Shown in pieces: positions 32,329-33,181 of a stretch of DNA of 33,181 bases. The notes below the pieces were generated by a model. The model was not told the DNA's origin. It made no database searches and saw nothing but the letters and a program-made list of their open reading frames with translations. The position numbers and the translations under genes were made by a program. Position 1 is the stretch's first letter; each line of letters starts with the position of its first letter. This DNA comes from Chloroflexota bacterium (GTDB taxonomy: Bacteria; Chloroflexota; Anaerolineae; Caldilineales; Caldilineaceae), in assembly GCA_003577005.1 (NCBI GenBank), contig QEUW01000035.1, positions 1 to 33,181 of the forward strand. The letters are read 5' to 3'.

Positions 32329-32406
32329 AGAACCGCGGATGGACAGAAAGGCACGGATCTGGCTCAAGCAGTTTCAATCCGTGTCTTTCTGTCCATCCGC
32401 GGTTCT
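32329..32406. repeat. 30-bp inverted repeat with 18-base loop
   Basis: The arms at 32329-32358 and 32377-32406 pair at 29 of 30 positions, the remaining one being a G-T pair. The phrase AACCGCGGATGGACAGAAAG has the look of a widespread intergenic repeat. The hairpin lies between the divergent promoters. It could act as a bidirectional terminator, though no T-tract is seen. Confidence 0.7.
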
Positions 32407-32653
32407 TGGATACGCTTTTGAAAAGCCCTGGAGCAATTGTAGTGAAAAAGAGGCGAGGTCGTCTCAAAATCTCGTTTCTTTCTTTGCCACTGGCATTTGG
32501 CCGTGGAACTAGCAGTCGTTGGCCGTCTGTAGCGATATTGTCTTGCCTGGTTGCTTGTACCGGCCTCTATTCATCGTGTAGAATGGGCTTTCGTGGACAA
32601 CGTCCTTTTTCACTTGTAGACAGTAGCGAGCTTGAGCGAAACGAGAAGCCGTC
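32407..32653. other. gap before the small membrane-protein gene
   Basis: No gene is supported here. It contains the promoter at 32555-32584; otherwise nothing was recognised. The short open frames in this stretch have no family features. Confidence 0.5.
32555..32584 (+). promoter_or_regulatory. possible promoter for the small membrane-protein gene
   Basis: TTGTAC (32555-32560), an 18-base spacer and TAGAAT (32579-32584, five of six) precede the coding frame by about 70 bases. The -35 match is four of six. Start near 32591. Confidence 0.45.
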
Positions 32654-33043
32654 TTGGCTCCTGATTCTTTGACGCCTGACTTCCTTGAAGACCCCGACGA
32701 CCAGACACCGTTGGATTTTGAACCCGAAGCCGAATATCCCGCGGGCCCATCGTTGCCGATCATCCTTGTGAGCGCGGCCTGTGGGATCGGTGCCGGGATT
32801 ATCGTATTCTATATTGCCTACCGGATGCTCATCTTGAATTTGCCACTGAGCGCAGGGATCGCCACCCTCTGTCTGCTAGGCATCTTGAGTGTTACGGCGG
32901 GCGTGCTTTCGGCCTTGACTCGTTCCAGCCCTATGCTAAACATTGTATTTGGTTGTGGGCTGATCGTGCTGACTGTCTCTTTTTTTGTTTTCTGTTCGCT
33001 CGTGGGCGCGCTGGCCGCTACGCTCTTGTTGGCCCTGTCGTAA
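32654..33043 (+). CDS. small membrane protein, three hydrophobic helices, unknown function
   Basis: This is 129 residues. The frame has no ATG before its first hydrophobic segment; a TTG at 32654 is the most likely start, with GAGAAG (32643-32648) upstream, and another TTG at 32669 is possible. The N-terminus is acidic (about 34 residues, DPDDQTPLDFEPEAEY). Three hydrophobic helices follow, about 36-57, 62-85 and 93-126 (LIVLTVSFFVFCSLVGALAA). I do not recognise a family. The next gene starts 7 bases after its stop, so they are probably one transcription unit. Confidence in it being coding is moderate because of the start codon. Confidence 0.65.
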   Translation: MAPDSLTPDFLEDPDDQTPLDFEPEAEYPAGPSLPIILVSAACGIGAGIIVFYIAYRMLILNLPLSAGIATLCLLGILSVTAGVLSALTRSSPMLNIVFGCGLIVLTVSFFVFCSLVGALAATLLLALS

Positions 33044-33049
33044 GGTTCC

Positions 33050-33181
33050 ATGAACACAACCCGCTCCAATCGCCGCCATGCTCGCCTGCGGGTCAGACCC
33101 GCGCCCGATGCGCGCAACAGCCTGGTGCTCTGGCACCAGACCGTTCCACTCTGGAAGGTGTTGCGCAACGGCCTCTGCATC
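33050..33181 (+). CDS. start of an unrecognised gene, cut by the window edge
   Basis: An ATG at 33050 with TAAGG just upstream opens a frame of 44 visible codons (MNTTRSNRRHARLRVRPAPD, then ARNSLVLWHQTVPLWKVLRN). The N-terminus is strongly basic, and the last residues turn hydrophobic. This is compatible with a membrane-associated enzyme, but no family can be named from so little sequence. Confidence 0.6.
   Translation, partial: MNTTRSNRRHARLRVRPAPDARNSLVLWHQTVPLWKVLRNGLCI

Overview
The window looks like a piece of a GC-rich bacterial chromosome, most probably Chloroflexota (Caldilinea/Anaerolineae-like). This rests on gene content: an MGDG-synthase-type glycolipid glycosyltransferase, an MrfA-type helicase, a signal-peptide-less 'cobalamin-binding protein' pair, and gaps packed with heptamer/octamer repeats and palindromes. 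There is no 16S, no ribosomal protein and no mobile-element gene, so the assignment is inference. No transposase, integrase, phage gene, tRNA, rRNA or CRISPR array was seen.

Layout. (1) 1-284: 5' part of a NYN-domain gene, minus strand. (2) 659-4598: heat-shock chaperone operon dnaK-grpE-dnaJ; the J protein lacks the zinc finger. (3) 5088-6875: phaR-type regulator plus a patatin-like lipase, with a good sigma-A promoter in front. (4) 7131-13468, minus strand: envelope lipid and polysaccharide genes, namely an MGDG-synthase-like enzyme, a polyprenyl-phosphate sugar-phosphate transferase, two GT4 glycosyltransferases and a diacylglycerol-kinase-family lipid kinase. (5) 13603-19719, plus strand: pdxH; an MrfA-like helicase carrying an embedded HNH motif; a D-3-phosphoglycerate dehydrogenase fused to a ParB/SerK-like domain; and a Mut7-C RNase-like protein. 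(6) 19792-22135, minus: a Vps62-like membrane-anchored protein and a small membrane protein. (7) 22247-32283, minus: a cobalamin regulon. A consensus promoter and an adenosylcobalamin-type riboswitch with a terminator lead into a CbiW-like [2Fe-2S] protein, a lipoprotein binding protein, btuC, btuD, two tandem BtuF-like cytoplasmic proteins, cobB/cbiA, cobQ/cbiP and a PduO-type adenosyltransferase. (8) 32654-33181, plus: a small membrane protein and the start of an unrecognised gene.

How they work together. The cobalamin block combines corrinoid uptake (lipoprotein, BtuC, BtuD), two amidation steps (CbiA at a,c; CbiP at b,d,e,g) and adenosylation (PduO), all plausibly under one riboswitch. 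The envelope block would make diacylglycerol glycolipids, undecaprenyl-linked sugars and glycans.

Most unusual points: the SerA-SerK-like fusion, where a serine-pathway dehydrogenase is joined to what resembles a free-serine kinase; a heptamer-repeat hairpin sitting inside the peripheral domain of the cobalamin riboswitch; a family of hairpin elements with a constant 46-nt loop but covarying arms (three copies); and the habit of several repeat families of starting exactly on stop codons.
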